64,000 nt of DNA from Ampullaceana balthica. Taxonomy: Eukaryota; Mollusca; Gastropoda; Lymnaeidae. Below are positions 14,442 through 26,692 of this stretch, piece by piece; positions within the stretch are counted from its first letter, which is position 1, and every line of letters begins with the position of its first letter. The DNA lies in NCBI GenBank assembly GCA_944989445.1, contig CALYLW010000060.1, forward strand, positions 809,959-873,958, read 5' to 3'. Made by a program: the position numbers and the translations under genes. The notes beneath the pieces are model-generated. The model ran no database searches. It saw nothing but the letters and a program-made list of their open reading frames with translations, and was not told the DNA's origin.

Positions 14442-15372
14442 AAGAGCACCCCAAATTACTATGAATAACTCTATTTACTGTGAGCACCTCCAATTACTGT
14501 GAGCACCTCCAATTACTGTTAGCACCTCCAATTACTATGAGCACCTCCAATTACTATGAGCACCTCCAATTACTATAAGCACCTCCAATTACTATGAGCA
14601 CCTCCAATTACTATGAGCACCTCCAATTACTATGAGCACCTCCAATTACTATGAGCACCTCCAATTACTATGAGCACCTCCAATTACTATGAGCACCTCC
14701 AATTACTATGAGCACCTCCAATTACTATGAGCACCTCCAATTACTATGAGCACCTCCAATTACTATGAGCACCTCCAATTACTGTGAGCACCTCCAATTA
14801 CTATGAGCACCTCCAATTACTATGAGCACCTCCAATTACTGTTAGCACCTCCAATTACTATGAGCACCTCCAATTACTATGAGCACCTCCAATTACTATG
14901 AGCACCTCCAATTACTATGAGCACCTCCAATTACTATGAGCACCTCCAATTACTATGAGCACCTCCAATTACTATTAGCACCTCCAATTACTGTGAGCAC
15001 CTCCAATTACTATGAGCACCTCCAATTACTATGAGCACCTCCAATTACTGTTAGCACCTCCAATTACTGTGAGCACCTCCAATTACTGTGAGCACCTCCA
15101 ATTACTGTGAGCACCTCCAATTACTGTGAGCACCTCCAATTACTGTGAGCACCTCCAATTACTATGAGCACCTCCAATTACTATGAGCACCTCCAATTAC
15201 TGTTAGCACCTCCAATTACTGTGAGCACCTCCAATTACTGTGAGCACCTCCAATTACTATGAGCACCTCCAATTACTATGAGCACCTCCAATTACTGTGA
15301 GCACCTCCAATTACTATGAGCACCTCCAATTACTGTGAGCACCTCCAATTACTGTGAGCACCCCAAATTATT
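14442..15372. repeat. 19-bp minisatellite, about 49 copies
   Basis: The unit is TATGAGCACCTCCAATTAC. The period is constant at 19 and variation is almost confined to two bases before GAGCAC (TAT, TGT, TGTT and TATA forms). The edges carry the variant CACCCCAAATTA on both sides. No unique spacers are present, so it is not a CRISPR array. Confidence 0.98.
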
Positions 15373-15867
15373 GGAAAGAGCGTTACAAAAGTTCTTATAA
15401 ATTTAATATATTTTATATTTATCTGAATACAAACGGTACTACTTGTGTCAGAATTTTAGAACCCTTGTTTGAGCTGGAGAGAAAGTAAATCAGGTTGATG
15501 ATCTAAGAGTACCGGGGGAAATTTTCACTAGAGAGTCCAATGAAACGTGAAGAAAGATTGTGTCAGGTGTTTCCCTGTGATATAGTCTTTGATCAAAGCT
15601 TGCTGAGTTCTAATCGACGTCACTTGGCATACAAACTTTGATGTTTGCACACACTAAAAATGTGCAAGCAACATCAAAAATTAACTCGCGTTCTACTTTT
15701 TGTTTCATTCCTCATCTCGTTTATTTCATGTTTCTGCTACATTTATATTCAGCCATAGAATCAAGATTTAACAAGATTGGAAATGGCAGAATGTCTTACA
15801 GTCGGTGGGTTGCTATAATGTTATGTTAAATATTAAATTTTAGTTTAAAAGACTGGTTATGGAGTTC
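15373..15867. other. No gene seen
   Basis: Ordinary AT-rich sequence. A 63-residue open frame at 15638-15829 has no recognisable features. Confidence 0.4.
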
Positions 15868-16415
15868 CTTGGTGTGTAGCATTGATCTCTAATGATCTTG
15901 GTGTGCTGTGATGATCTACGGTGATCTTTATATGTATCGTTGATCTCTAATGATCTTTGTGTGCAGCGTTGCTCTCTATTTATCTTGGTGTTTAGTGTTA
16001 ATCTAAAGCGATGTTGGTGTGCTGCGTTAGACTGCGGAAATCGACGTCTCGTTTTTAAACGGATGAAACTTGTTGTTTCGCTCCCATTGGATGGATCAAT
16101 GATTTGGGAGGATCTTGCTTTATCCGTTAAAATTCGGGATCTTTGTGTGTCGTGTTATTGGATGGGATCTTTTTGTGTCGTATTTATCTGTGAAGGTATT
16201 AGTGTGTCGCTTTGATCAGTGAGGACAGTGTTGATGGCGGAATCTTGGTGTTTACCTTCGATCTGGAAGGATCTTGTTGTATCACTTAGTTCCAGAGAAG
16301 ATCTTATTGTGTCACGTTGATCCTAGAGAATCTTGGTGTGTAGCTTTGATCTCTGGATCTTTGTGCGTTGAGCTGATCGAGGAGGATCTAGGTGTGTCTC
16401 TCGGGAAACAAAAAG
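15868..16415. repeat. Degenerate minisatellite of about 30 bp
   Basis: GATCTTGGTGTGT followed by a G/T-rich link and TTGATCT recurs about every 26-32 bases with heavy divergence and small indels. This is an old, no longer homogenised array. Confidence 0.8.
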
Positions 16416-18498
16416 TGAGTACTGAACTGGATGAGCTCAAGAAGACACCGCATGCCACCGTTGGTCAAACACTTAGAGAGTTATAGTAGCCTGGAACTGT
16501 TACCCCACCCTCCTCGTCCGTACAAACTGTCAACGGACTGTGGCCGCCATGACAGTATTGACTCTTGTCTGAGAAACCCCTCGGGACCAAGACATCAAAA
16601 TATACGTTCATTATGTTTGTTTGGATTTCATTTCGTGGTAGAAATGTTTCCTGTACTCTAGTGCGGACTGTAGTTGTCATTTACTCTTGGGCACATCATT
16701 TAGCGGACATGTACTCTTGGCGCATAAAGACGTGAAACGCTTTGTTCCATAATTTAAAATGGACATGCACTCTGTTTTCCTGTGATATCTCCAATTGTTT
16801 ACAATTGAACAGTGGCAAACTTTTTAACGGAATTGAACAAATTAGTCTTCGTGTACGTTATCTGAAATCGGTCTGTTTGATTTCCTTCAGATCATCAATG
16901 AACACTCCCCAGTCATTCAGCCCCCTCCCTGACCACATTCCTATCTTACCCCCCCCCTCCCTAAACATTTCATATGACCACCATCCCTCCAGCAATCACA
17001 ATCGTTCAATCTTAGCACGCCCCCCCACCCCCACCCCAATCTGCTGAAAGCTTTGATCAACAGTCAAGTGCTGTTATCTCTACAACGACAGTTTCAAACA
17101 ATAACAACGCGCAGAAAGAAGTTTCAATGTTGGTGGCAGTGGTTAGCTCGGAAAATCTATCGTCTTGTCATTCTTATTGTTTGACTATTATTGGTAGCAA
17201 ACAGTGGATTGTGTAGTGTCCACTCACTCTTATCGAACACTTGTAAAACATCGTCGACAAGGTGAGTCGCCACCGCCTTTTTTGTCTTGTCGTTTCGCCG
17301 TCACTTTGTTGAGCTACGTGGCCGGGAAAAACGACTCACTTTTCAAGAAAGATTGATAACTGGAGATTCAATGTCAAAATGTACATTTCTAGTGGCGGTT
17401 CAACAATGACACCCCCTGCTATAGTTCAACAACGTTATTCGAAAACGGGGGATTCAATGTCAAAATGTACATTTCTAGACGCAGTCCAACGATGATCCCC
17501 CCTGGTCATCGAAATAAAGCCCCAAATAAAGTTGGTGTGTGGTGGCTCTTTTGTTTTATTTGTCGTCATGACCAGTTGATTTTGATGTTTAAAAAACAAT
17601 GTAATATTTATACAATGTGTCCTGGGGCATGACATTCGTCATGCGCTCACACTTAAAGTGATATCAGTGCTCTAATAATTTAAAGAAACCGATCATTTCC
17701 CATCAAAGATCACATCTTTAGGTCCTAATGATCTCTCTAGCAATGTAGGCAAAATGGCTGGCGAAAATTTGAGATAAAGTAGTTAGTAGATGACTTTCAA
17801 ATGCGCCGTGTTGAATTTCAATATTTTTTTCAAAATTAAAAAACAATTATTTACAAAATTCAATTTCCGATGCCAAAGTACTTAGTATTTAACTGAGCTG
17901 AGATAAAAAAAATTCTTCATCAACGGGACTAGAAATAGACCGTCCTTTTAACTTGTCAACACATGAATTGTGGATAGTTTACAATTGATCTCCTACTAAC
18001 TGCGTTACGTTGTGGGCGTTGTACCAGCGGTCAGCGACTGTTGGTGGAAATTTGATAAACCGACGCGGTGCGCTGTTAGAGACTGAAGTGGCGTGAAATA
18101 TTGATGGTCAGTTTCAGCTGGGTAATGGTCAGTTCATTTGACCTGTGACTGACCGGGCCAGGGGACAGGTGATTATGACTTTTAACTCTTACTCCGAATA
18201 GTTCGATAATAGTTGACGTAAGAGGTCATATGATCTTGTGTTGACAACTTGTTGTTGAGATTTTGTACTGTGAAATATGTGATGATACGTGCGAAACGGT
18301 TAGATATAACTGAATTTTTATTACCTTCTAATAATTATCTGAACTTGTATTAGTTTGAAATAATTGAATTTAATGAGGCAGATCAGAGATGACAATGAAT
18401 AGAAAGAAATAAAAAGTAATGAGGATATTAATGGTACCGTTAAGTTCTTCCATAATTTGACATTTGTAAGGCTTCTGGACTCTGAAATAATGACCCTT
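16416..18498. other. No gene seen
   Basis: No recognised coding region or transposon. C-rich runs occur at about 16950-17035. A local duplication is annotated separately at 17362-17505. Confidence 0.4.
17362..17505. repeat. Imperfect tandem duplication, about 87-bp period
   Basis: GGAGATTCAATGTCAAAATG (about 17363) recurs as GGGGATTCAATGTCAAAATG (about 17450). Both are followed by TACATTTCTAG and a CAACNATGA(C/T)-CCCCCT segment. Confidence 0.85.
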
Positions 18499-18625
18499 GG
18501 TTCACTTGTAAGTCCTGTTTCTGAACTACTGACCTGTGACTCACTTGTAAGTCCTGTTTCTGTACTACTGACCTGTGGTTCACTTGTAAGTCCTGTTTCT
18601 GTACTACTGACCTTTGACTCACCTG
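18499..18625. repeat. 39-bp tandem repeat, 3 copies plus a partial
   Basis: The unit runs TCACTTGTAAGTCCTGTTTC then TGTACTACTGACCTGTGGT. Starts are at about 18501, 18540 and 18579, with a divergent fourth start near 18618. The period is a multiple of 3, so both strands remain open locally with a 13-residue period. Confidence 0.93.
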
Positions 18626-19347
18626 TTGGCCAGGTATCTAAACGTTTCACCTTGTGATGACACATTGATCACATTAAAAGCTCATATCTGAACTTTTCAG
18701 CGAGTTTTATTCGTAACTTTACATTTTGTTTCAAATCGCGCTACTTGCCCCACAAAGCCCGCAGGTAAATCAAGAGGAGTGGGAACATTTCATCACGTTT
18801 TTATCAATTTATTAGTTTTACCATTGTGTTAATTTAATTTGGATGTTCTAAATGTGCCAGACTTGTCCAAAACCATCTTTATGCCAACTCGCCAACCAGC
18901 CAGCCACAATTCCAACCTGACGACTTTCATGGCCTTGCTTTCTTGGGTCCATTGTAATTAAAATTATGCATGACACAAAAACTGATACACCTGAACAATA
19001 ATTTTATTTTTACCTAATTCACATACATTTCTTTATGCTCATACGTTTTTTTTTAAAATACGTTTACCCCTTCATTTTCTTATGCACATAAGATTCGGGT
19101 GATTAGCCATCCGCGATTCCCATCAAAAAAAATTTTATGATTAATTCATAATGAACAAAATATAAATTTTATTGTATTTCCGTTATGACTTCTATAACAA
19201 AAGGGATGCATATAGACGAAATAATTTTCAATTGATGAGACACGTGGTGAACCTCACAATGGATCGTCTGCTATTGTACCATCACCCCGCCTCGCGGCGG
19301 AAAGCATGTATTTGATTACTACTTTAACAAGGGATTGCACACCTTAG
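18626..19347. other. No gene seen
   Basis: Unremarkable AT-rich sequence with no repeat or coding signal. Confidence 0.4.
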
Positions 19348-20778
19348 CAATGTTCCCTCTAAGGTTCGTTGGTTCGTGTGCAACATAAAAATCTCTAGTT
19401 TAACATATTCTTGCACCCCACAAAAAAGCCTGGAATATGAGAACTTAGTATCAGTAAAGAAAATGTTGTTTGAGGTCTACAAGTTTTCACTTAAAGAATT
19501 GACACAGTTGTCTCCCATTGCTTACAAACAAATTGTTTCCTCTCTGTGTGACTCCCAAGATCCGGAACGTGAACTGAACCAGTGATAGCGTTTAGTTCAT
19601 GTTTAAAGTTATCGAAATTACTCATGTTAATCCCCAAAAGCGAGTGGACATAATGCTGTTACAGGCCAAGTGGACATAATCCTGCTACAGGCCAAGTGGA
19701 CATAATCCTGTTACAGGCCAAGTGGACATAATCCTGTTACAGGCCAAGTGGACATAATCCTGTTACAGGCCAAGTGGACATAATCCTGTTACAGGCCAAG
19801 TGGACATAATCCTGTTACAGGCCAAGTGCTTACATTAAGCCACTGATTCCTTTACAGTATACATCTCTGTATTTAATTAAACCAATGTTTCCTATAGATT
19901 TATTTCGTGGTTATGGAACTCTACCATAGCCAGCCGCTGACCAGAGAGAAACTCAGCAGAATTTCATTGATCAACGCTAACATGTTTAGAAGATGATGGA
20001 ACAGTTAAACAAAATATCAAATGTTAATTGATGTTTAATCATGTGTGCGTGACCGTGTGTTTGTGTGATTGTTGTCTGTGTGTGTGTGTGTGTGTTAAAT
20101 TTAATAATTATTATTTTATTTGTGTGTGGTCGAGGGGCGAGGGGGTAGGGATTGCGCTGTTATACCCTGTGAATTATTCCCCACATAACAAACGGTATTT
20201 TCAGAACTGTATTGACGCCTTTTTTTTCGCTTCAGTCCACTAGTCGCATCAATAAGCAATGTACCAAGTCTTGTTATTTTCTTATCTTCATATCACAGGC
20301 CTAGCTTTCTAATAATGTATCTATGTAAAATCTTTGCGTCACGAGCTACTGTCCTCATTTCGTAAACGTCTTAATGAGTTACTCTTCAGTTTAATTTCTT
20401 AAATTGCATGTCGATATTCCAGTCTCAAAATTGTACGTTAATCTACATAAGTCAATATCTACGACTGGTACGTCTTATTTTACAGGGACGGGGGGGGTGT
20501 TCACTCCTGTTGTTTCTATGTGGAGAGTGGCGTCAAAGAGGTCATTATGTCCTTCTCTGACACCGTCTTTGCTATTAAGATACTTGCCCCCACCAATGGT
20601 CCCTTTAAAAGCTGCGTGGCTGCGCGGCCCCGCAGATATCTGACAATCGCCGCGCAGCAGTTAGAAGTAATGCGCAGCACATTTTGTAAAATATCGCACT
20701 GAAATTTGATGCTCTGCAACTTTGCACACGCGTTTATTTACTTTGCACGCGGGCCAACGAACCTCAGAGGGAACATTG
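19348..20778. mobile_element. Non-autonomous TIR element, 1431 bp, hAT-like ends
   Basis: The left end CAATGTTCCCTCTAAGGTTC continues GTTGG and is mirrored at 20754-20778. On the opposite strand 24 of 25 positions agree; only one A/G differs. Termini of the form CARTGTTCCCTCTAAG are known from hAT-type elements. The right subterminus is rich in GCGCGGC/CGCGCAGC motifs. No transposase is found inside; a 26-bp minisatellite occupies 19636-19830. The flanks show no clear 8-bp duplication (CACCTTAG against GCCCCCAC), so the flanks have changed or the insertion was unusual. Confidence 0.85.
19636..19830. repeat. 26-bp minisatellite, 7 copies
   Basis: The unit AAGTGGACATAATCCTGTTA plus CAGGCC occurs seven times. 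The first two copies carry single changes (ATGCTG, CTGCTAC) and the rest appear identical. It lies inside the 19.35-20.78 kb TIR element. Confidence 0.97.
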
Positions 20779-21926
20779 GCCCCCACCCCAAGGCAGACAT
20801 TATCTGCACCCCCTTCCATTGTATCTATTTGCCGGGCACTTCCTCTGCGTCCCATATCTTTTCCTACTAGAATAATTGCCTACACTACTGACGTCTTCTT
20901 TTTTATTGTGTCACTTCTTTTTAAAATCCATATTTTTAATAAATTGATATATATTATTTACAATTGTCCCACCAAACAGTGTACTGTAGCGTCATAAATA
21001 AAGACGTTTAAACAAATACCAAGTGTTTATAGTCAACAGTCAACAGCACCAGTAATCGCGCCAAAGCCGCCATTATTTACTGATCGTGTTTCTTAGAACG
21101 GGTCTTAATGTTTACGTCTTTCGCTCCAACAACATTTGTCTCCATTGCGTCGTATCTTATCTTATTTTATCTTATGTATCACAGACGCTCCTATATACAG
21201 AAGAAAAATGAGTCCTAAGTTAATCTATGGTGTAAGTCTAGTCTTGCATTTTTATTAGAGTTTTGAATGTTGATAGAGTGTTGATTTTACTGGTTTCATC
21301 GAGAATTTGTATGTGTTTGTTCTTGCATACGGGAACACGACTTTTTAGTTTTGAATGCTCTCCAGTAATGAATCTGGCAGCGTCATTTCCAATCTTTATT
21401 TAAAACATTTCTTGATTTTCTTAACCCCAGGCTTAATCATCATCACATGATAACTATCCTCTGTTTGGTTGTCGCAAATAGCAACTCATTCCACAACAAT
21501 AGCAAACACACACCATTAAGCGAAACAAAATAAGTGAATTAAAACGTCAACATCAATCTCTAGCCACGTGTCGTGACGTCATATGTTTATATCCGTGTGT
21601 CCAGGGCACGTGGCAAGTACCAGAATACATCACGTTACAGGTCAATAGATGGCCACCTCATGACAACACGGGTCCAAGGGCCACCTGAACTCACCACGTG
21701 GACAGCCCTGTTTACTGTCGTCTGGAGGCAGCACGTGGACAGCCCTGTTTACTGTCCTCTGGTGGCAGCATGTTCCTGTTGCTTCGTTCCTCCGCCTGCC
21801 TCGCTTTCACCTCGGCACGACCTAGATTAGTCAGTACGGGTCAGTTTTGTTTACATCTCAGACGGTACGTGCGTAGTTCGGGAAAGTCCGTTGTCCTATG
21901 GAAACACTGGGAGAGTATTGGATTGG
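20779..21926. other. No gene; small duplication
   Basis: No coding region is recognised. A 37-bp segment beginning CACGTGGACAGCCCTGTTTA is duplicated in tandem at about 21696-21770. A SINE tail remnant is annotated at 21148-21212. Confidence 0.5.
21148..21212 (-). mobile_element. SINE 3'-tail remnant
   Basis: The TATCTTATCTTATTTTATC stretch followed by ACAGACGCTCC and AGAAG matches the 3' tail of the SINE at 49826-50127. Only the tail is present; the tRNA-like head is missing. Confidence 0.6.
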
Positions 21927-21946
21927 AAGAGAGAGAGAGAGAGAGA

Positions 21947-22007
<61 letters not shown>

Positions 22008-22009
22008 CG

Positions 22010-22041
<32 letters not shown>

Positions 22042-22325
22042 AGGGGACCAAAGAGAGAGAGCGAGAAGAGAGAGAGAGAGAGAGAGAGAGAGTGAGTGAG
22101 TGAGAGAGAGAGAGAGAGAGAGAGGGAGCGACAGAGAGAGCGAGAAGAGAGAAAGAGAGAGAGAGAGAGAGGGGGGGGACAGAAAGAGAGAGAGAGGGAC
22201 AGAGAGAGAGAGAGGGACAGAGAGAGAGAGGGGGGACAGAGAGAGAGAGAGAGGGGGGGGACAGAGAGAGAGAGAGGGGGGGACAGAGAGAGAGAGCGAG
22301 AATAGAGAGAGAGAGAGAGAGAGAT

Positions 22326-22363
<38 letters not shown>

Positions 22364-22367
22364 AGCG

Positions 22368-22399
<32 letters not shown>

Positions 22400-22633
22400 A
22401 AGGGGACAGAGAGAAGGAGAGCGAGAAGAGAGAGAGAGAGAGGGGGGGGACAGAAAGAGAGAGAGGGACAGAGAGAGAGAGAGGGGGGGACAGAGAGAGA
22501 GAGAGAGAGGGGGGACACAGAGAGAGAGAGAGGGACAGAAAGAGAGAGAGGGACAGAGAGAGAGAGAGGGACAGAGAGAGAGAGAGAGAGGGGGAGATAG
22601 ATAGAGAGGGAGAGAGAGAGAGAGAGAGAGAGA
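21927..22633. repeat. GA-rich microsatellite with GGGGGACA interruptions
   Basis: About 700 bases of (GA)n are punctuated by recurrent GGGA(C/G)A and GGGGGGACAGA blocks. A larger segment (GAGGGAGCGACAGAGAGAG and what follows) recurs at about 21990, 22120 and 22360, so the tract also grew by block duplication. The long Arg/Glu frames on plus and Ser/Leu frames on minus are low-complexity artefacts. The strand is almost pure purine. Confidence 0.97.
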
Positions 22634-22764
22634 CGAAGAAGTCTCTATAAATTGGTTTAACAGCCAAACAATTAATTACGTAAAAGATATAGTAGAGATT
22701 TTAATGAGATTCATTGAGATCTCCTGGTGTACTGTGTAAGTGCCACATGTCCAACGTACATTCT

Positions 22765-22992
22765 CTTTTGTCCTATCTTAGTGTCTCATGTCCTAAGTGT
22801 ATCATGTCCTTTCTAAGTGTCTTATGTCCTATGTTAGTGTCCTAGCAAAGTGTTTCGTGTCCTAAGTATGACATGCCCTATGGGTCTAATGTCCTGTGAA
22901 AGTGTCTCATGTCCTATGTTAGTGTCTTATGTCCTATGTTAGTTAATCATGTCCTAGCTAAGTGTTTCGTGTCCTAAGTAAGTGTGACACGT
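22765..22992. repeat. Degenerate minisatellite of about 20 bp
   Basis: Repeats of (T/C)ATGTCCTA followed by (T/A)(G/C)TTAGTGT recur about a dozen times with substitutions and short indels. Confidence 0.85.
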
Positions 22993-23954
22993 GTGATGAA
23001 TTATTTTATTTTTTTGTAAAGCCGCAGAACTCGACTGACGTCATTTCATTACGTTGTTTGTTCAAAGGTGTATCAGGGGAGATAAATCAAGGAGTTCCGT
23101 CACGTTAAGGGGAAAGAATGAAATAGTAAACAAAAGATTATTTCCCTCCCATCGCCGAGTCTTTAACAATGCCCAAATTTTGTCCCACAACTGAACGTAA
23201 CGACGCACTAGATTTTCTATTTTAAAAAAAAACAAATATCTTTTCTTGTCTGAGTTATCTATCACTCTTCATCTTGGCATTTGGGTTGTCACTCATGGGA
23301 TCCTGTGAGTTACCACCCTTAGGTGTGTGAGGGAGCGGACCACTCACAATGTAATCTGTAGGTGCACAGCCTGCTTGTCCGGTGGGCGGGGCTCATGTTG
23401 ACATCCTGATGGGGAAGGGGGGATAAGTCAGCCCAAAGCAAAACAAGACGAAAGTACAAGTGTCCGTTTTGTTTGCGGTTCCGTGTGACCGGGATTTCCC
23501 TATCCCACAGCAAGTGGGTGGCGGTTTGTTGTGCTAACTAGCGGCGTATTAAGAGGGGGAGAATCAACCAGGGGCGTAATTAGGGTCACTGCAATTGGTC
23601 ACGTACCAGAGGCCTCAAGGCGAACAACTCAATTGCTATTGTCTGTTAGATACACAGGAGTGGCTAGTTTGTAGTTTCCCAAGAAATTTTTATGACTGAG
23701 CTTGCATCAAAATCAGAATCACTAAGATTGCATATTTTGCTGCATATTTTAGATAATTTTTTTAAAAGGGAATTTAAGTGTTTTAATTCATTTAATGAAA
23801 GTGTAAGAGAAGGTATGTCAATTTTTTTAAATAAAAATAATTTACTTAAAATAGTGAAATTTAAATTCCCTATGGTCTTTCGAACGCATTTTTTAATTTT
23901 AATGTGTGAGTTAATTGCTTGTTCAGGGGATATGTTTGTGTTAAACTGCATCAA
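22993..23954. other. No recognised gene
   Basis: A 96-residue minus-strand frame (23664-23954) and an overlapping plus-strand frame are open but resemble nothing I know. The plus frame runs into the 38-bp array. I do not call either a gene. Confidence 0.4.
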
Positions 23955-26692
23955 GACATTTCCCGTTATCTCAGAGCCCCTACAAGAACATACTATTTCC
24001 CGTTGTCTGAGAGGCCCTACAAGAACACAAGATTTCCCGTTAGCTCAGAGCCCCTACCATGAGTACAATATTTCCCGTTATCTCAGAGCACCTACAATGA
24101 ACACAATATTTCCCGTTATCTCAAAGCCCCTACCGTGAACACGATATTTCCCGTTATCTCAGAGCCCCTATCGTGAACACAACATTTCCCGTTATTTTCA
24201 GAGCCCCTACAATGAACACAATATTTACCGCTATCTCAAAGCCCCTACCGTGAACACGACATTTCCCGTTATTTAAGAGCCCCTACAATGAACACAATAT
24301 TTCCCGTTATCTCAAAGCCCCTACCATGAACACAATATTTCCCGTTAGCTCAAAGCCCCTACAATGAACACAATATTTCCCGTTAGCTCAAAGCCCCTAC
24401 CATGAACACAATATTTCCCGTTAGCTCAAAGCCCCTACCATGAACACAATATTTCCCGTTAGCTCAAAGCCCCTACCATGAACACAATATTTCCCGTTAG
24501 CTCAAAGCCCCTACCATGAACACAATATTTCCCGTTAGCTCAAAGCCCCTACCATGAACACAATATTTCCCGTTAGCTCAAAGCCCCTACCATGAACACA
24601 ATATTTCCCGTTAGCTCAAAGCCCCTACCATGAACACAATATTTCCCGTTAGCTCAAAGCCCCTACCATGAACACAATATTTCCCGTTAGCTCAAAGCCC
24701 CTACCATGAACACAATATTTCCCGTTAGCTCAAAGCCCCTACCATGAACACAATATTTCCCGTTAGCTCAAAGCCCCTACCATGAACACAATATTTCCCG
24801 TTAGCTCAAAGCCCCTACCATGAACACAATATTTCCCGTTAGCTCAAAGCCCCTACCGTGAACACGACATTTCCCGTTATTAAAGAGCCCCTACAATGAA
24901 CACAATATTTCCCGTTAGCTCAAAGCCCCTACCGTGAACACAATATTTCCCGTTAGCTCAAAGCCCCTACCGTGAACACAATATTTCCCGTTAGCTCAGA
25001 GCCCCTACCGTGAACACAATATTTCCCGTTAGCTCAAAGCCCCTACAATGAACACAATATTTCCCGTTAGCTCAGAGCCCCTACAATGAACACAATATTT
25101 CCCGTTAGCTCAAAGCCCCTACCATGAACACAATATTTCCCGTTAGCTCAAAGCCCCTACCATGAACACAATATTTCCCGTTAGCTCAAAGCCCCTACAA
25201 TGAACACAATATTTCCCGTTAGCTCAAAGCCCCTACCATGAACACAATATTTCCCGTTAGCTCAAAGCCCCTACCATGAACACAATATTTCCCGTTAGCT
25301 CAAAGCCCCTACCATGAACACAATATTTCCCGTTAGCTCAAAGCCCCTACCATGAACACAATATTTCCCGTTAGCTCAAAGCCCCTACCATGAACACAAT
25401 ATTTCCCGTTAGCTCAAAGCCCCTACCATGAACACAATATTTCCCGTTAGCTCAAAGCCCCTACCATGAACACAATATTTCCCGTTAGCTCAAAGCCCCT
25501 ACCATGAACACAATATTTCCCGTTAGCTCAAAGCCCCTACCATGAACACAATATTTCCCGTTAGCTCAAAGCCCCTACCATGAACACAATATTTCCCGTT
25601 AGCTCAAAGCCCCTACCATGAACACAATATTTCCCGTTAGCTCAAAGCCCCTACCATGAACACAATATTTCCCGTTAGCTCAAAGCCCCTACCATGAACA
25701 CAATATTTCCCGTTAGCTCAAAGCCCCTACCATGAACACAATATTTCCCGTTAGCTCAAAGCCCCTACCATGAACACAATATTTCCCGTTAGCTCAAAGC
25801 CCCTACCGTGAACACGACATTTCCCGTTATTAAAGAGCCCCTACAATGAACACAATATTTCCCGTTAGCTCAAAGCCCCTACCGTGAACACAATATTTCC
25901 CGTTAGCTCAAAGCCCCTACCGTGAACACAATATTTCCCGTTAGCTCAGAGCCCCTACCGTGAACACAATATTTCCCGTTAGCTCAAAGCCCCTACAATG
26001 AACACAATATTTCCCGTTAGCTCAGAGCCCCTACAATGAACACAATATTTCCCGTTAGCTCAAAGCCCCTACCATGAACACAATATTTCCCGTTAGCTCA
26101 AAGCCCCTACCATGAACACAATATTTCCCGTTAGCTCAAAGCCCCTACAATGAACACAATATTTCCCGTTAGCTCAAAGCCCCTACCATGAACACAATAT
26201 TTCCCGTTAGCTCAAAGCCCCTACCATGAACACAATATTTCCCGTTAGCTCAAAGCCCCTACCATGAACACAATATTTCCCGTTAGCTCAAAGCCCCTAC
26301 CATGAACACAATATTTCCCGTTAGCTCAAAGCCCCTACCATGAACACAATATTTCCCGTTAGCTCAAAGCCCCTACCATGAACACAATATTTCCCGTTAG
26401 CTCAAAGCCCCTACCATGAACACAATATTTCCCGTTAGCTCAAAGCCCCTACCATGAACACAATATTTCCCGTTAGCTCAAAGCCCCTACCATGAACACA
26501 ATATTTCCCGTTAGCTCAAAGCCCCTACCATGAACACAATATTTCCCGTTAGCTCAAAGCCCCTACAATGAACACAATATTTCCCGTTAGCTCAAAGCCC
26601 CTACAATGAACACAATATTTCCCGTTAGCTCAAAGCCCCTACAATGAACACAATATTTCCCGTTAGCTCAAAGCCCCTGTCATTAACACGCG
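23955..26692. repeat. 38-bp satellite, about 72 copies, with 950-bp higher-order repeat
   Basis: The unit is GCCCCTACCATGAACACAAT plus ATTTCCCGTTAGCTCAAA. The period is 38 throughout. Variants (CCGTG, CAATG, GACATTT, TATTAAAGAG, TCAGAG) mark individual units. The variant string beginning at 24851 recurs at 25801, exactly 950 bases or 25 units later. It keeps the same order of variants until about 25616/26566. The left edge (23955-24300) is more divergent than the interior. Confidence 0.98.

Noticed and set aside
14442..15372. CRISPR-like array of 19-bp repeats (also the 22-, 27- and 38-bp arrays)
   Set aside because: Units are directly adjacent with no unique spacers, there are no cas genes, and the surrounding sequence is animal-type transposon DNA.
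16910..17045. C-rich open frame of a possible proline-rich protein (16742-17047)
   Set aside because: It is short, has no conserved motif, and its composition is driven by C-runs.
17230..17345. Possible host exon ending in a GTGAGT donor near 17262
   Set aside because: No open frame with recognisable protein similarity leads up to it; a single donor-like hexamer is expected by chance.
19340..20786. 8-bp target duplication for the 19348-20778 element
   Set aside because: CACCTTAG on the left and GCCCCCAC on the right do not match; the element is called on its inverted ends only.
21841..22667. Long Ser/Leu/Pro and Arg/Glu open frames
   Set aside because: They are translations of the GA-rich microsatellite.
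23664..24138. Overlapping frames of 96 (minus) and 148 (plus) codons
   Set aside because: No recognisable motifs, strong A/T bias, and the plus frame depends on reading into the 38-bp satellite.
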